Part shown: positions 17,821-25,742 of the stretch, one piece after another
Position numbering within the stretch: position 1 is the stretch's first letter
How the letters are laid out: each line of letters begins with the position of its first letter
Source of the DNA: Agitococcus lubricus
Lineage (GTDB): Bacteria; Pseudomonadota; Gammaproteobacteria; Pseudomonadales; Moraxellaceae
Direction: 5' to 3'
Length of the DNA: 64,000 nt
Assembly (NCBI RefSeq): GCF_003051055.1
Contig: NZ_QAON01000012.1
Span: 54,820 to 118,819, forward strand
The notes under the pieces: generated by a model
What the model was told of the DNA's origin: nothing
Seen by the model: only the letters and a program-made list of their open reading frames with translations
Databases searched by the model: none
Program-made: the position numbers and the translations under genes

Positions 17821-18333
17821 CTAAGACTTCGATAAACGTGCCACATCTTCTAAAACTTGTGTGGCATGTTTGTGTGGGCTGACACTATCGTAGTGGTAAA
17901 CAATATTGCCTTGGGGGTCGATTAAAAAAGTTTCACGACTAGTAAAGCTCATGGGGCCAAAACCATTGAGTACGCCGAGTTGTTTTGATAAAACTTTGCC
18001 GCTATCTGATAAAAGAGTAAAGGGTAGTTTTAAGTCATCAGAGAATTTTTTGTGTGATTCCACACTATCAACACTAACGCCCGCAATGGCAATACCGCGT
18101 TGTTTGTAAGTGGTGAATTGGTCTCTAAAGCGTTTGGCTTCTTCTGTACAGCCACCTGTATGGTTTTTAGGATAAAAATATAACACTAACCATTTACCCT
18201 TGTAGTCAGCCAAACGATGAATTTTTCCGTTTTGGTCAGGCAAAGCAAAGGCAGGTGCAGGAGAGCCTACCCATTCTGCGGCCATGACATTGACACTTAA
18301 CAGCAGTCCGAAGACGAGTGATAACAAACGCAT
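17821..18333 (-). CDS. Exported peroxiredoxin (AhpC/TSA, Bcp-like)
   Basis: A thioredoxin-fold peroxidase of about 170 residues with an N-terminal signal peptide (MRLLSLVFGLLLSVNVMAA), hence probably periplasmic. The peroxidatic cysteine is in YPKNHTGGCTEEAKRF (Thr-x2-Cys). The second cysteine that Bcp proteins carry five residues further is absent, so it is probably a 1-Cys enzyme or uses a partner. The reading frame extends 11 codons upstream, but the ATG at 18333 begins the signal peptide. It lies 18 bp after no obvious partner; the DUF2804 gene upstream is on the same strand. Confidence 0.85.
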   Translation of the reverse strand: MRLLSLVFGLLLSVNVMAAEWVGSPAPAFALPDQNGKIHRLADYKGKWLVLYFYPKNHTGGCTEEAKRFRDQFTTYKQRGIAIAGVSVDSVESHKKFSDDLKLPFTLLSDSGKVLSKQLGVLNGFGPMSFTSRETFLIDPQGNIVYHYDSVSPHKHATQVLEDVARLSKS

Positions 18334-18384
18334 AAGCACACCTTTACTTAACTTATATTTCACCATTAAAAGACTAGTCTGGTT

Positions 18385-19431
18385 TTACCACTTGATATAT
18401 TGGTCTTCAACAAAGCCTTTTAAACCATCTAAGCATATTTCTTGTTGATTTAATATAATACAACCGCTGAACTCACCAAACAGTTGACGGAAATGGGTAT
18501 TTAGCAGACCAGCGCGTACTTTTTCGCGGTGCATTCCCAATGGGCTAAATTGTAAGTTGACCACACCATCATGCGTACGAATACGCCACGGCTCGTTAAT
18601 ATTCTTCTGGTTAAAGTCAAACTGTGTTTGTGCTAAAGGATAACAAATCCCACCTAGCCAAAAACAATTCTCACTAAAACTGGTTTCATTGACCCCTGTA
18701 GATAAATTAAGACCAAGAGCTTGACCTGTAAAATCGCCACGTTGGACTACGCCTGCCGAGCACGCCCAGTTCCACCACGTTTCGCGACGCATAAAACCTG
18801 TCGAAAAATCTAAGCTGCCATAGGCACCGATGCTGGCTAAATCACTTTGTTCTTGATGGAGCTTAATAAAACCAAAGAGCGGTTGACCAGCAGATTTAGC
18901 GGTATACGCCCAACCGTTATAACCTGTGCGTGTACAAATAGACATCGGTTCAAGGTTATCTTCAGTCATACGCGCTTCGAGCGTGAGTTCTTTACACTGT
19001 ATAAGTAAGGTTTTTTGACGAGGCTGTTTTTGATAACCTAAGCAAATATCGACAATCAATGGAATTTTGAAGCGAGTCTCACCTTCACAGGGATTGTCTG
19101 CAAAATGAAACCCTACGCCTAATGGACTACGCCATGACCTTGACCATAATTTCTGATGTTGAATGTCATATACATAAACAAATGCCATGGCCACATAAGC
19201 TAAGTTAGCCAATGCGCAACCAAAAATATACCGTTCACTCATGCCACCAAAATATTGAAATTCTTTATGACTCAGCCAGCGTGCTAGCGATGAACGCTGT
19301 TCGCCAAAAGGGTTCTGAAAAGAAAAGTCATGGCTATTGATGATAGATAAGGCATCGTCAAAATAACCAAAACGGGGTTTGCCATTGTCAATAAGTGGCT
19401 CAAGTGCCGATAAAGGGGAGTGTAACGCCAT
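18385..19431 (-). CDS. DUF2804 family protein
   Basis: A 348-residue protein matching the DUF2804 pattern: LIDNGKPRFGYFDDAL at the start, a WLSHKEFQYFGG segment, and later SLDFSTGFMRRETWWNWACSAG, FSENCFWLGG and an EPWRIRTHDGVVNLQFSPLG stretch. The family is lipocalin/hydroxysteroid-isomerase-like in its predicted beta content but has no known activity. No signal peptide is seen. It is on the same strand as the peroxiredoxin gene 51 bp downstream. Confidence 0.75.
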   Translation of the reverse strand: MALHSPLSALEPLIDNGKPRFGYFDDALSIINSHDFSFQNPFGEQRSSLARWLSHKEFQYFGGMSERYIFGCALANLAYVAMAFVYVYDIQHQKLWSRSWRSPLGVGFHFADNPCEGETRFKIPLIVDICLGYQKQPRQKTLLIQCKELTLEARMTEDNLEPMSICTRTGYNGWAYTAKSAGQPLFGFIKLHQEQSDLASIGAYGSLDFSTGFMRRETWWNWACSAGVVQRGDFTGQALGLNLSTGVNETSFSENCFWLGGICYPLAQTQFDFNQKNINEPWRIRTHDGVVNLQFSPLGMHREKVRAGLLNTHFRQLFGEFSGCIILNQQEICLDGLKGFVEDQYIKW

Positions 19432-19560
19432 AAACAGGTCTCATATCGGTGCAGGGATGAGTACTTACCTTACAGGATAGTGCAATCAGGCGAATTGTCT
19501 ATTGATGCCAAAAAAAGAGGTGTAAAAAAAGAGGTGTAAAGCGGTCAAGCACGGGACAGC

Positions 19561-20259
19561 TTAGGGCAAGGCAGCATAACTATCACTTACCAAATACCCA
19601 TCTTTTAATACTAATTGACGGTCACAGCGTTTGGCCAATTGCATATCGTGGGTGACAATTAAAAAGCTCGTCCCGTCTTCTTGGTTAATGGTACGTAATA
19701 GTGCAAAAATCTGGTCTGCGGTTTGCGAGTCTAAATTCCCTGTTGGCTCATCGGCTAGAACTAATAACGGCTGTGCCATCAAGGCACGAACAATAGCAAC
19801 ACGTTGTTGTTGTCCCCCTGATAATTGTTGTGGAAAGCGGTAAGCCTGTTCGGCTAAACCCACTTTATCTAATAAATAGAATGCCCGTTTTTTGAGTTGA
19901 GCTTCGGGGATGCCACGAATCTTCATGGGCATCATCACATTTTCGATAGCGTTAAACGCCGAAATTAAGTGGTGAAATTGAAAAACAAAACCCAAAGTTT
20001 GATTACGGAGTGCGGTACGCTCATTGTCCTGTAAATTTTCTGTATATTGCCCAGCCAGTCTAATACTGCCACTAGAGGCTTGCTCTAATAGACCGATTTG
20101 ATTGAGTAATGTCGATTTACCTGAACCCGATTGACCAATCAAGGCGCTAAATTCTCCTTGTGCAACACTAAAGCTAATATTTTTTAGGATATGACTTTGC
20201 GTATCACCTGAGCCATAAATACGATTAAGTTGTTCAATCACCAGTAGAGGACTAGTCAT
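19561..20259 (-). CDS. ABC transporter ATP-binding protein (LolD/MacB-N type)
   Basis: A 232-residue ATPase with Walker A GQSGSGKST (about residues 38-46), signature LSGGQQQR (about 143), Walker B LLVLADEPTG and the H-loop TH. The FQFHHLISAFNAIENVMMP Q-loop region is typical of the LolD/MacB/FtsE group. It lies 3 bp after the FtsX-type permease gene and follows the adaptor gene; the three form one minus-strand operon. The system probably exports a lipid, lipoprotein, peptide or drug using mechanotransmission. Confidence 0.9.
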   Translation of the reverse strand: MTSPLLVIEQLNRIYGSGDTQSHILKNISFSVAQGEFSALIGQSGSGKSTLLNQIGLLEQASSGSIRLAGQYTENLQDNERTALRNQTLGFVFQFHHLISAFNAIENVMMPMKIRGIPEAQLKKRAFYLLDKVGLAEQAYRFPQQLSGGQQQRVAIVRALMAQPLLVLADEPTGNLDSQTADQIFALLRTINQEDGTSFLIVTHDMQLAKRCDRQLVLKDGYLVSDSYAALP

Positions 20260-20262
20260 AAT

Positions 20263-21477
20263 TTATCCGTAACGAATCGCTTGTACAGGGTCTAATTTGG
20301 CGGCGCGATAGGCGGGAACAGCCGCCGCTAACAAACCTGTCACAGTGGCAACCAACATGGAACTGGCAATTAACTCATTGGTCAAGGCTAAGTTAAACAG
20401 TGGCTCACCCGAAGGACTGCGCGCAAACAAGGAAAATAATTGCCCTAAGCCAATACCTGCGACAGTCCCAATAATCGCCCCTAATAAGCCTAATAACCCG
20501 CCTTGAATTAAGAAGCTAATTAATACTGCATGTTGACTTAGCCCCATAGCACGTAAAATACCAATTTCTTTTTGCTTTTGTACGACAGCAATTGCCAACA
20601 CGCTAGCGATACCAAACGCGACAGAAATGAGGACAAAAAATCGAATAATCGTCGTTGATGCTGTTTGTGATTTGAGAGCTGTCATCAATTGCTGATTGGA
20701 GGCCATCCAGCTATCGGCACGAATACCATATTGCCGTTGCAGTTGTTGAGCAATATTTTCGGCGGCAAACAGCGTCTTAACTTGTAAATCAATACCTGTC
20801 ACTTGCCCCGTCAGATTGAGTAGGTTTTGAGCAGAGCGTAACGATAAGTATACCCAGCGTTGGTCTGGGTCTTTCACGCCTAATGCAAAAATAGCGGTAA
20901 TACGTACAATCAGTGAGCGATTACTCGCTGTCACTAAGGTCAATTTATCACCTACTTTTAAGCCTAAGTCGGTCGCCAAGCGTTCACCCACCATGGCTTC
21001 GTCACTGGCCAGTTGGATTTGTCCTGCCTTAATATAGTTTTCAAGTGGAATGATTTGACGATAGGCATCAGGGTCTATCCCAATCAGGGCGACGGCTTTT
21101 TCGGCTTGGCCACGTAAGGCAAAAGCTGCCCCTGACGTAAACGGCGAAATGGCTTTCAGCTCGCTATGTTGTTTGAGGTCATTAAGAATCAGTGGCCAAT
21201 TCAAAATGGGTTCTATTTTTTGTGGTCGTGCTTGTTCTTGTCTAAAAATAAGGGGTGCATCAACGCCGCTTAATAAGGTGCGGTCTGGTGCGCTCAGCAC
21301 AATATGTGCCTGTGTTCCTAAGGTTCGCTCAATAATATTAGCCTGCAAACCTGTAACTAAGGCACTGATGAAAATAATCACAGCAATACCTAACGCAATA
21401 CCACTCGTAATTAAGGCGGTTTGTGTTTTGCCTTCGCGTAAAAAGCGAATGGCCAGTTGCCACTCTATCAATGCCAT
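20263..21477 (-). CDS. ABC transporter permease, FtsX/MacB-like
   Basis: A 404-residue permease with an N-terminal membrane helix, a periplasmic MacB-PCD domain and three C-terminal helices ending in PAYRAAKLDPVQAIRYG, the hallmark end of FtsX-type permeases. It is 6 bp from the adaptor gene and 3 bp from the ATPase gene. As a half transporter it should dimerise. It lacks its own fused ATPase, unlike MacB. Confidence 0.88.
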   Translation of the reverse strand: MALIEWQLAIRFLREGKTQTALITSGIALGIAVIIFISALVTGLQANIIERTLGTQAHIVLSAPDRTLLSGVDAPLIFRQEQARPQKIEPILNWPLILNDLKQHSELKAISPFTSGAAFALRGQAEKAVALIGIDPDAYRQIIPLENYIKAGQIQLASDEAMVGERLATDLGLKVGDKLTLVTASNRSLIVRITAIFALGVKDPDQRWVYLSLRSAQNLLNLTGQVTGIDLQVKTLFAAENIAQQLQRQYGIRADSWMASNQQLMTALKSQTASTTIIRFFVLISVAFGIASVLAIAVVQKQKEIGILRAMGLSQHAVLISFLIQGGLLGLLGAIIGTVAGIGLGQLFSLFARSPSGEPLFNLALTNELIASSMLVATVTGLLAAAVPAYRAAKLDPVQAIRYG

Positions 21478-21483
21478 AACACA

Positions 21484-22677
21484 TTACTCCGCAGAGGCGG
21501 CGACTGTAACCCGTTGGCTATCAGTCAATAGTTGGTCAGTGATAATAACTTGGGCGTCTACACGCAAGCCTGAGAGTACCTGAACTTGATTGCCACTCCG
21601 TTCACCTAGACGAATAGTTTGTTTTTTGGCTTTTTGTTGGTCTACCACCCAAACCCAGTATTGATTGCCTGTTTGCTGTATCGCCTTACTGTCAATAATA
21701 ACTGCCTGATTGATTTTTTGTGTGCTCAACTCCAATGAAACCGTCATGCCTTCTCTCAAAAACTCAGGCCATTGTTTACTCGTTAAACGAACCTCAACAG
21801 TACCCCGTGTATCACTGATTTGGGGGGCAATATAAGTGATATAGGCGATAAATTTTTGTTCTGGATAGGCATCAGCAACGACGGTGGCTTCCTGTTGCAG
21901 GTGTAATTCGGATAACCAACGCTCGTCTAAACGCGCAATAATTTGCTGTTGCCCCACTGGAACAATCTTTAAGAGGTTATCCCCTTGTTTTATATACTGA
22001 CCTACAGACACGTTACGTTCTAAAACAATGGCATCAAAAGGCGCTATGCTGGTTTGTTTGTCGATTTTTGCCTGTAGTTGCGCAACGTGTGCTTGTGCTT
22101 GTTGCCATTGGCTAAAGGCAAGTTTTTCGTCTATACCATTCGTAAGTAAAGCCTGTTGTTGTAGGGTAGCTATTTTGACATCCTGTTCTTTGAGTGCCAT
22201 ATTTTCGGCAGATAGTCTGAGTTGTTCGGGACTAATTTGACCTGTGTTTGCGAGAGCGAGATTATCTTGATGTTGACGTACGGCTTGTTGCCATAACAGA
22301 GTAGCCTTGTCTGCATTATGCTGGCTTTGTTTACGCTCTATGCGTTTGAGTCGATTTAAACGTAACAGTGCTTGGCTTTCGGCTTGTGTCGCTTGTGCCA
22401 ACAGGGCACTATTTTCGGGGTCTTCGGTACGGGCTAATAACGCCCCTTTTTTAACAGCTTGCCCTTCATTGGCAATAGCAACGACAACGCCTGCTATTTC
22501 ATGATTGATAAGACTAGCACTTGGGGATTGAACTTGACCTGTCGCTAAAATGGTGACTTGCAAGGAACCTGTTTGAGGTTTGATGGTATTGACTTTGATA
22601 GGTAAATGAGTCACCCAATAATTACTGAGGATAAGTGCAAGTACAAAGCTAAGGGCAAATAGTATTTTTTTGAGCAT
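21484..22677 (-). CDS. HlyD/MacA-type periplasmic adaptor
   Basis: A 397-residue membrane-fusion protein with one N-terminal membrane anchor (about residues 5-24), the biotinyl-lipoyl-like halves (GVVVAIANEGQAVKKGALLART and TSIAPFDAIVLERNVSVGQYIKQGDNLLKI) flanking a coiled coil, and a C-terminal barrel. It is the first gene of an operon with the FtsX-like permease and LolD-like ATPase. No TolC-like gene is adjacent, so an outer-membrane partner would be encoded elsewhere. Confidence 0.87.
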   Translation of the reverse strand: MLKKILFALSFVLALILSNYWVTHLPIKVNTIKPQTGSLQVTILATGQVQSPSASLINHEIAGVVVAIANEGQAVKKGALLARTEDPENSALLAQATQAESQALLRLNRLKRIERKQSQHNADKATLLWQQAVRQHQDNLALANTGQISPEQLRLSAENMALKEQDVKIATLQQQALLTNGIDEKLAFSQWQQAQAHVAQLQAKIDKQTSIAPFDAIVLERNVSVGQYIKQGDNLLKIVPVGQQQIIARLDERWLSELHLQQEATVVADAYPEQKFIAYITYIAPQISDTRGTVEVRLTSKQWPEFLREGMTVSLELSTQKINQAVIIDSKAIQQTGNQYWVWVVDQQKAKKQTIRLGERSGNQVQVLSGLRVDAQVIITDQLLTDSQRVTVAASAE

Positions 22678-22862
22678 AACTCACACACTGTAGATTAAAA
22701 AATCAATTTTCTAGTTATAAACCAAAAGAAATCAGACAAAATAGATGAAAATTGTAGATTTGCCCCCAATAATAGAAGAAGAGTTCAAAAAATGTAAAAA
22801 TGCCTAAAACTGTATAAGATATGACGTTAGCAGAGTATCGAAAGTAGTGGGGCTAATACCGA

Positions 22863-23008
22863 TAATGCCAGTCAGTTAAGAAAAATTGGCACTTAAAAAC
22901 TGCCCTTCGACCCTTCGGCTGGCTCAGGGCTGGCCAAGCTCAGGGCGCATTTTTGCGTTGACTGAGCGGAGTCGAAGTCAGCAAAAATGGCTTAACTGAC
23001 AGGCATTA
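22863..23008. mobile_element. 146-bp MITE-like element with 11-bp flanking direct repeats
   Basis: The ends are inverted repeats: TAATGCCAGTCAGTTAAG at 22863 and CTTAACTGACAGGCATTA ending at 23008, one mismatch in 18. GCTAATACCGA occurs directly outside both ends (22852-22862 and 23009-23019), as expected for a target-site duplication. The interior has short imperfect repeats of the CCTTCGAC/GGCTCAGGG kind and no reading frame. The right-hand copy of the direct repeat runs into the ribosome-binding site of cysH, so the insertion separates that gene from its original upstream sequence. The rest of 22678-22862 shows nothing recognisable. Confidence 0.75.
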
Positions 23009-23026
23009 GCTAATACCGAGGTTTTT

Positions 23027-23734
23027 ATGAGTACGCAATCGCTCATCACGAGCACAACCAACCGAGCAGGATTGTCACAGGAAACAATTAATCGCTTGAA
23101 TTCTCAGTATAAACAATTAAGTTTTGAACAAAGAATTAGCAAACTTTATCAGGACTTTGATGCCAATAAAATTTTGGTCACATCTTCATTTGCCGCCACA
23201 TCTGCCTATTTTCTGCACATAATTGCCAGTATTAATCCGAAGCAAAAAATTCACTTCATCAATACAGGTTTTCATTTTCCAGAAACACTGGCCTATCGTG
23301 ACTTTTTGCAGCAAAAATTTAATTTAGACGTGATAGACGTTCATCCAGACCCGCATCACTATCAATATGCCGTCAATGAGCGTCTTTGGGAGACTGACCC
23401 TGACTTATGTTGTTCGGTCAACAAAGTGCAACCTTTAGATTTAATTAAAGAACAATACGATATTTGGGTCTCTAGTTTGATGGGCTGGGAGTCTGAGCAC
23501 CGTGCTACTCTGGAGATTTTTGAAGAGCGTCGAGGAATTATTAAGTTTAACCCCATGATTGATGTCAGTCGTGAAGACCGCGATAACTATATAAAAACGC
23601 ATGACTTACCGTTTCATCCACTTGTAGCAGAGGGCTATGCCTCCATCGGTTGTTCGCATTGTACGGCCAAAGGGGAAGGACGAGAAGGGCGTTGGCAGGG
23701 TAAAAACAAAACCGAATGTGGTTTACACGTTTAA
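23027..23734 (+). CDS. cysH: Assimilatory adenylyl-sulfate reductase (CysH family, Fe-S type)
   Basis: A 235-residue reductase that turns activated sulfate into sulfite using thioredoxin or glutaredoxin. The C-terminal KTECGLHV carries the catalytic Cys of the KxECGLH motif. Two further cysteine pairs, DLCCSVNK (about residue 127) and GCSHCTAKGEGREGRW (about residue 205), are the 4Fe-4S ligands that mark APS-using enzymes; PAPS-specific reductases such as that of Escherichia coli lack them. The start ATG has GAGG 5-8 bases upstream. A 146-bp mobile element sits immediately before the ribosome-binding site. Confidence 0.9.
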   Translation: MSTQSLITSTTNRAGLSQETINRLNSQYKQLSFEQRISKLYQDFDANKILVTSSFAATSAYFLHIIASINPKQKIHFINTGFHFPETLAYRDFLQQKFNLDVIDVHPDPHHYQYAVNERLWETDPDLCCSVNKVQPLDLIKEQYDIWVSSLMGWESEHRATLEIFEERRGIIKFNPMIDVSREDRDNYIKTHDLPFHPLVAEGYASIGCSHCTAKGEGREGRWQGKNKTECGLHV

Positions 23735-23878
23735 GTTTAGTGGATAGAGACTCATATCGTGTTTGATTTGAGTCTTTATTTAACAGCGTTGTTGTTTATA
23801 TGCGTAAATAATTTGCGCTGACACCTTGAACCGAAAATGTTATTGTCCGATGCGTTCATTCTAGCTCATAGGACAGTC

Positions 23879-24442
23879 ATGGATACTCTCACCGCCCTTA
23901 TGACCCGCAGCTCACAAGGAGCATTAACTGAGCCAGCACCCGCAAACTCAGTATTACAACAGGCTTTTCAGGCAGCATTACGTGCACCAGATCACCGTTT
24001 ATTGCGTCCTTGGCGTTTTTTAGTGATTGAAGCCAAGGCACGCGAGCAACTAGGGGAATATTTTTTACAAGCAGGTTTAGCGGAAAATCCTGCACTAAGC
24101 GACGTCGAGCAGCAACGCTTATTAAAAATGCCATTACGTGCGCCAATGATTGTGGTGGCAATTACTAGCTTCAAACAAGACGATAAAGTCCCTCCAGTCG
24201 AACAAACCTTAAGCACAGGTGCGGCCGTACAAAATTTTTTATTGGCCATCCATGCACAAGGTTTTGCAAGTATGTGGCGTACGGGTTGGGTCACAGAACA
24301 TAAAATCATCAAAAATGCTTTGTCAGTGACAGAGCATGAGCAAATTGCAGGTTTTATCTACTTAGGTACACCTGTTAATCCACCCAAACAAACCGTGTTA
24401 TTGGCGGTAGATGAGTTTGTGAAAACATGGCAAGCGCCCTAA
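23879..24442 (+). CDS. Nitroreductase family protein, YdjA-like
   Basis: A flavoprotein of about 187 residues of the compact YdjA group. ALRAPDHRLLRPWRFLVIEAKAREQLGEYF corresponds to the RAPDH...PW segment that binds FMN, and the GFASMWRTGW stretch is near residue 135. It would reduce nitro- or quinone-like compounds with NAD(P)H; the physiological role is unknown. The frame opens 14 codons earlier, but the ATG at 23879 follows AGGA and matches the family start. The thioesterase gene overlaps its stop. Confidence 0.82.
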   Translation: MDTLTALMTRSSQGALTEPAPANSVLQQAFQAALRAPDHRLLRPWRFLVIEAKAREQLGEYFLQAGLAENPALSDVEQQRLLKMPLRAPMIVVAITSFKQDDKVPPVEQTLSTGAAVQNFLLAIHAQGFASMWRTGWVTEHKIIKNALSVTEHEQIAGFIYLGTPVNPPKQTVLLAVDEFVKTWQAP

Positions 24443-24903
24443 TGTACGAACAGGCTAGGGAGTTTGTGCAAGCGTTTTTATGCGAACATATTCCCTTGGC
24501 AAAGGCAATGCAGTTAAGTGTACGGCATTATGATGGTCAGCATCTCAGTTTGGCAGCACCATTAGTCGCCAATCATAATGATAAGCAGACGGCATTTGCA
24601 GGCAGCATCAGTAGTTTAGCCACGGTCACAGCATGGGCATTATTAATGTTATGGGCGCGGCAACAAGGTCGGTATGATTATCAGGTGGCTGTTGTACATG
24701 CCGATATTCATTATAAAAAGCCTGTGTTGACCGATTTTTATGCTCAAGCAACGTTACCTACAGCCGATGTTTTAGTGAAAAGTGCACAAGTCTTGGCGCA
24801 AAAAGGACGTGTACGCATTGCTGTGCAGATTGATGTGATGGATGAACACGGTATCGCCGCAAAACAATTGGCAGAATACGCTGTCTGGCGTGTAAAAATC
24901 TAA
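24442..24903 (+). CDS. Thioesterase-like protein, YiiD C-terminal domain family
   Basis: A hot-dog-fold protein of about 153 residues resembling the C-terminal thioesterase domain of YiiD (PF09500): HIPLAKAMQLSVRHYDGQHLSLAAPL, NHNDKQTAFAGSISSLATVTAWALL, and VVHADIHYKKPV. The His-Asn-Asp and Phe-Ala-Gly-Ser block is the likely active site. The ATG at 24442 overlaps the nitroreductase stop as TAATG; an ATG five codons earlier (24427) is possible. The two genes are translationally coupled. The acyl-CoA or acyl substrate is unknown. Confidence 0.75.
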   Translation: MYEQAREFVQAFLCEHIPLAKAMQLSVRHYDGQHLSLAAPLVANHNDKQTAFAGSISSLATVTAWALLMLWARQQGRYDYQVAVVHADIHYKKPVLTDFYAQATLPTADVLVKSAQVLAQKGRVRIAVQIDVMDEHGIAAKQLAEYAVWRVKI

Positions 24904-24930
24904 GTGCGTGCTATGGACAGCAGCCATCAC

Positions 24931-24962
24931 ATACTCTATGGTATGCCCATACTAGTGAGTAT
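24931..24962. promoter_or_regulatory. 32-bp imperfect palindrome, candidate TetR operator
   Basis: ATACTC (24931-24936) and GAGTAT (24957-24962) are inverted, and GTATG (24941-24945) and CATAC (24948-24952) are inverted about the same centre (24946.5). Twelve of 16 positions match across the dyad. The site ends 6 bases before the tetR start, where a self-regulating TetR operator is expected. Confidence 0.6.
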
Positions 24963-24968
24963 GTTTTT

Positions 24969-25742
24969 ATGCGTGACAAACTGATAGCTATCCTAAAACA
25001 ACAGAGCCAACACATGGCTGTTCAAGAGATGACTGTAGAGCTATTGGCACAGTTAGCCAATGTCTCTGTAGAAAATGTCTTACAAACCTTAGGCTCTGCC
25101 GAAAACTATCCCGCTCTACTTGCCTATGAACAGCCCAATATTACCCGTGACCGTATTTTAAGTGCGGCAATGGCTGTTTTTGCACAAAAAGGTTGGCAAA
25201 AAACCTCTTTAGATGAAGTAGCAGCAGCAGCAGGTATGACTAAAGGCGCAATTTATTGGCATTTTCGCAATAAAAACGACTTGTTTTTTGCCCTATTAGA
25301 TGCACGTTTGCAACGAGATACCTCTCCGCTGACAGCCGAAATTCAGTATGCCATTCAACAAGCACAACAAGGGCAAGCACAGGCGGCAGTGATGCACTTA
25401 TTTGCCCAATCGTGGTCACGTTGTGCGGTAGACAGAGAGTGGTTGCGTTTATATTTAGAGGTGATGAGTCAGGCACAAGAGCCAGAAATCTCCCAGCGTT
25501 TACAAGGCTTGTATCATTATATTTGGCAATTATCGGCTGAATTTGTCGAGGGCATGCAAGCGGGAGGTTTAGTCCGTCAGCAAGTCAATCCTCAAGATAT
25601 GGCCGTATTATGGTGCGTCATTTTTGATGGTGTGATGGCGGCTGCTACAGCAAATCCGCATTTAGATATCAAGCAATTAGCACAGCAAATTATTCCTATT
25701 TTATGGCAAGGGATTGCGCCATCTGCTCAGGGGCAATTATGA
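24969..25742 (+). CDS. TetR/AcrR-family repressor of the adjacent RND pump
   Basis: A 257-residue regulator. The TetR DNA-binding domain starts late, at about residue 57 (TRDRILSAAMAVFAQKGWQKTSLDEVAAAAGMTKGAIYWHF), because of an unusual N-terminal extension of about 55 residues with its own short helical pattern. The C-terminal ligand domain resembles AcrR (about residues 105-250). It overlaps the adaptor gene (ATGA) and is therefore in the same operon as the pump, so it is presumably autorepressed through the palindrome at 24931-24962. Confidence 0.88.
   Translation: MRDKLIAILKQQSQHMAVQEMTVELLAQLANVSVENVLQTLGSAENYPALLAYEQPNITRDRILSAAMAVFAQKGWQKTSLDEVAAAAGMTKGAIYWHFRNKNDLFFALLDARLQRDTSPLTAEIQYAIQQAQQGQAQAAVMHLFAQSWSRCAVDREWLRLYLEVMSQAQEPEISQRLQGLYHYIWQLSAEFVEGMQAGGLVRQQVNPQDMAVLWCVIFDGVMAAATANPHLDIKQLAQQIIPILWQGIAPSAQGQL

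Noticed and set aside
22903..22990. CRISPR-like short repeats (CCCTTCGAC, GGCTCAGGG)
   Set aside because: Only two or three imperfect copies with irregular spacing, all inside the 146-bp inverted-repeat element.
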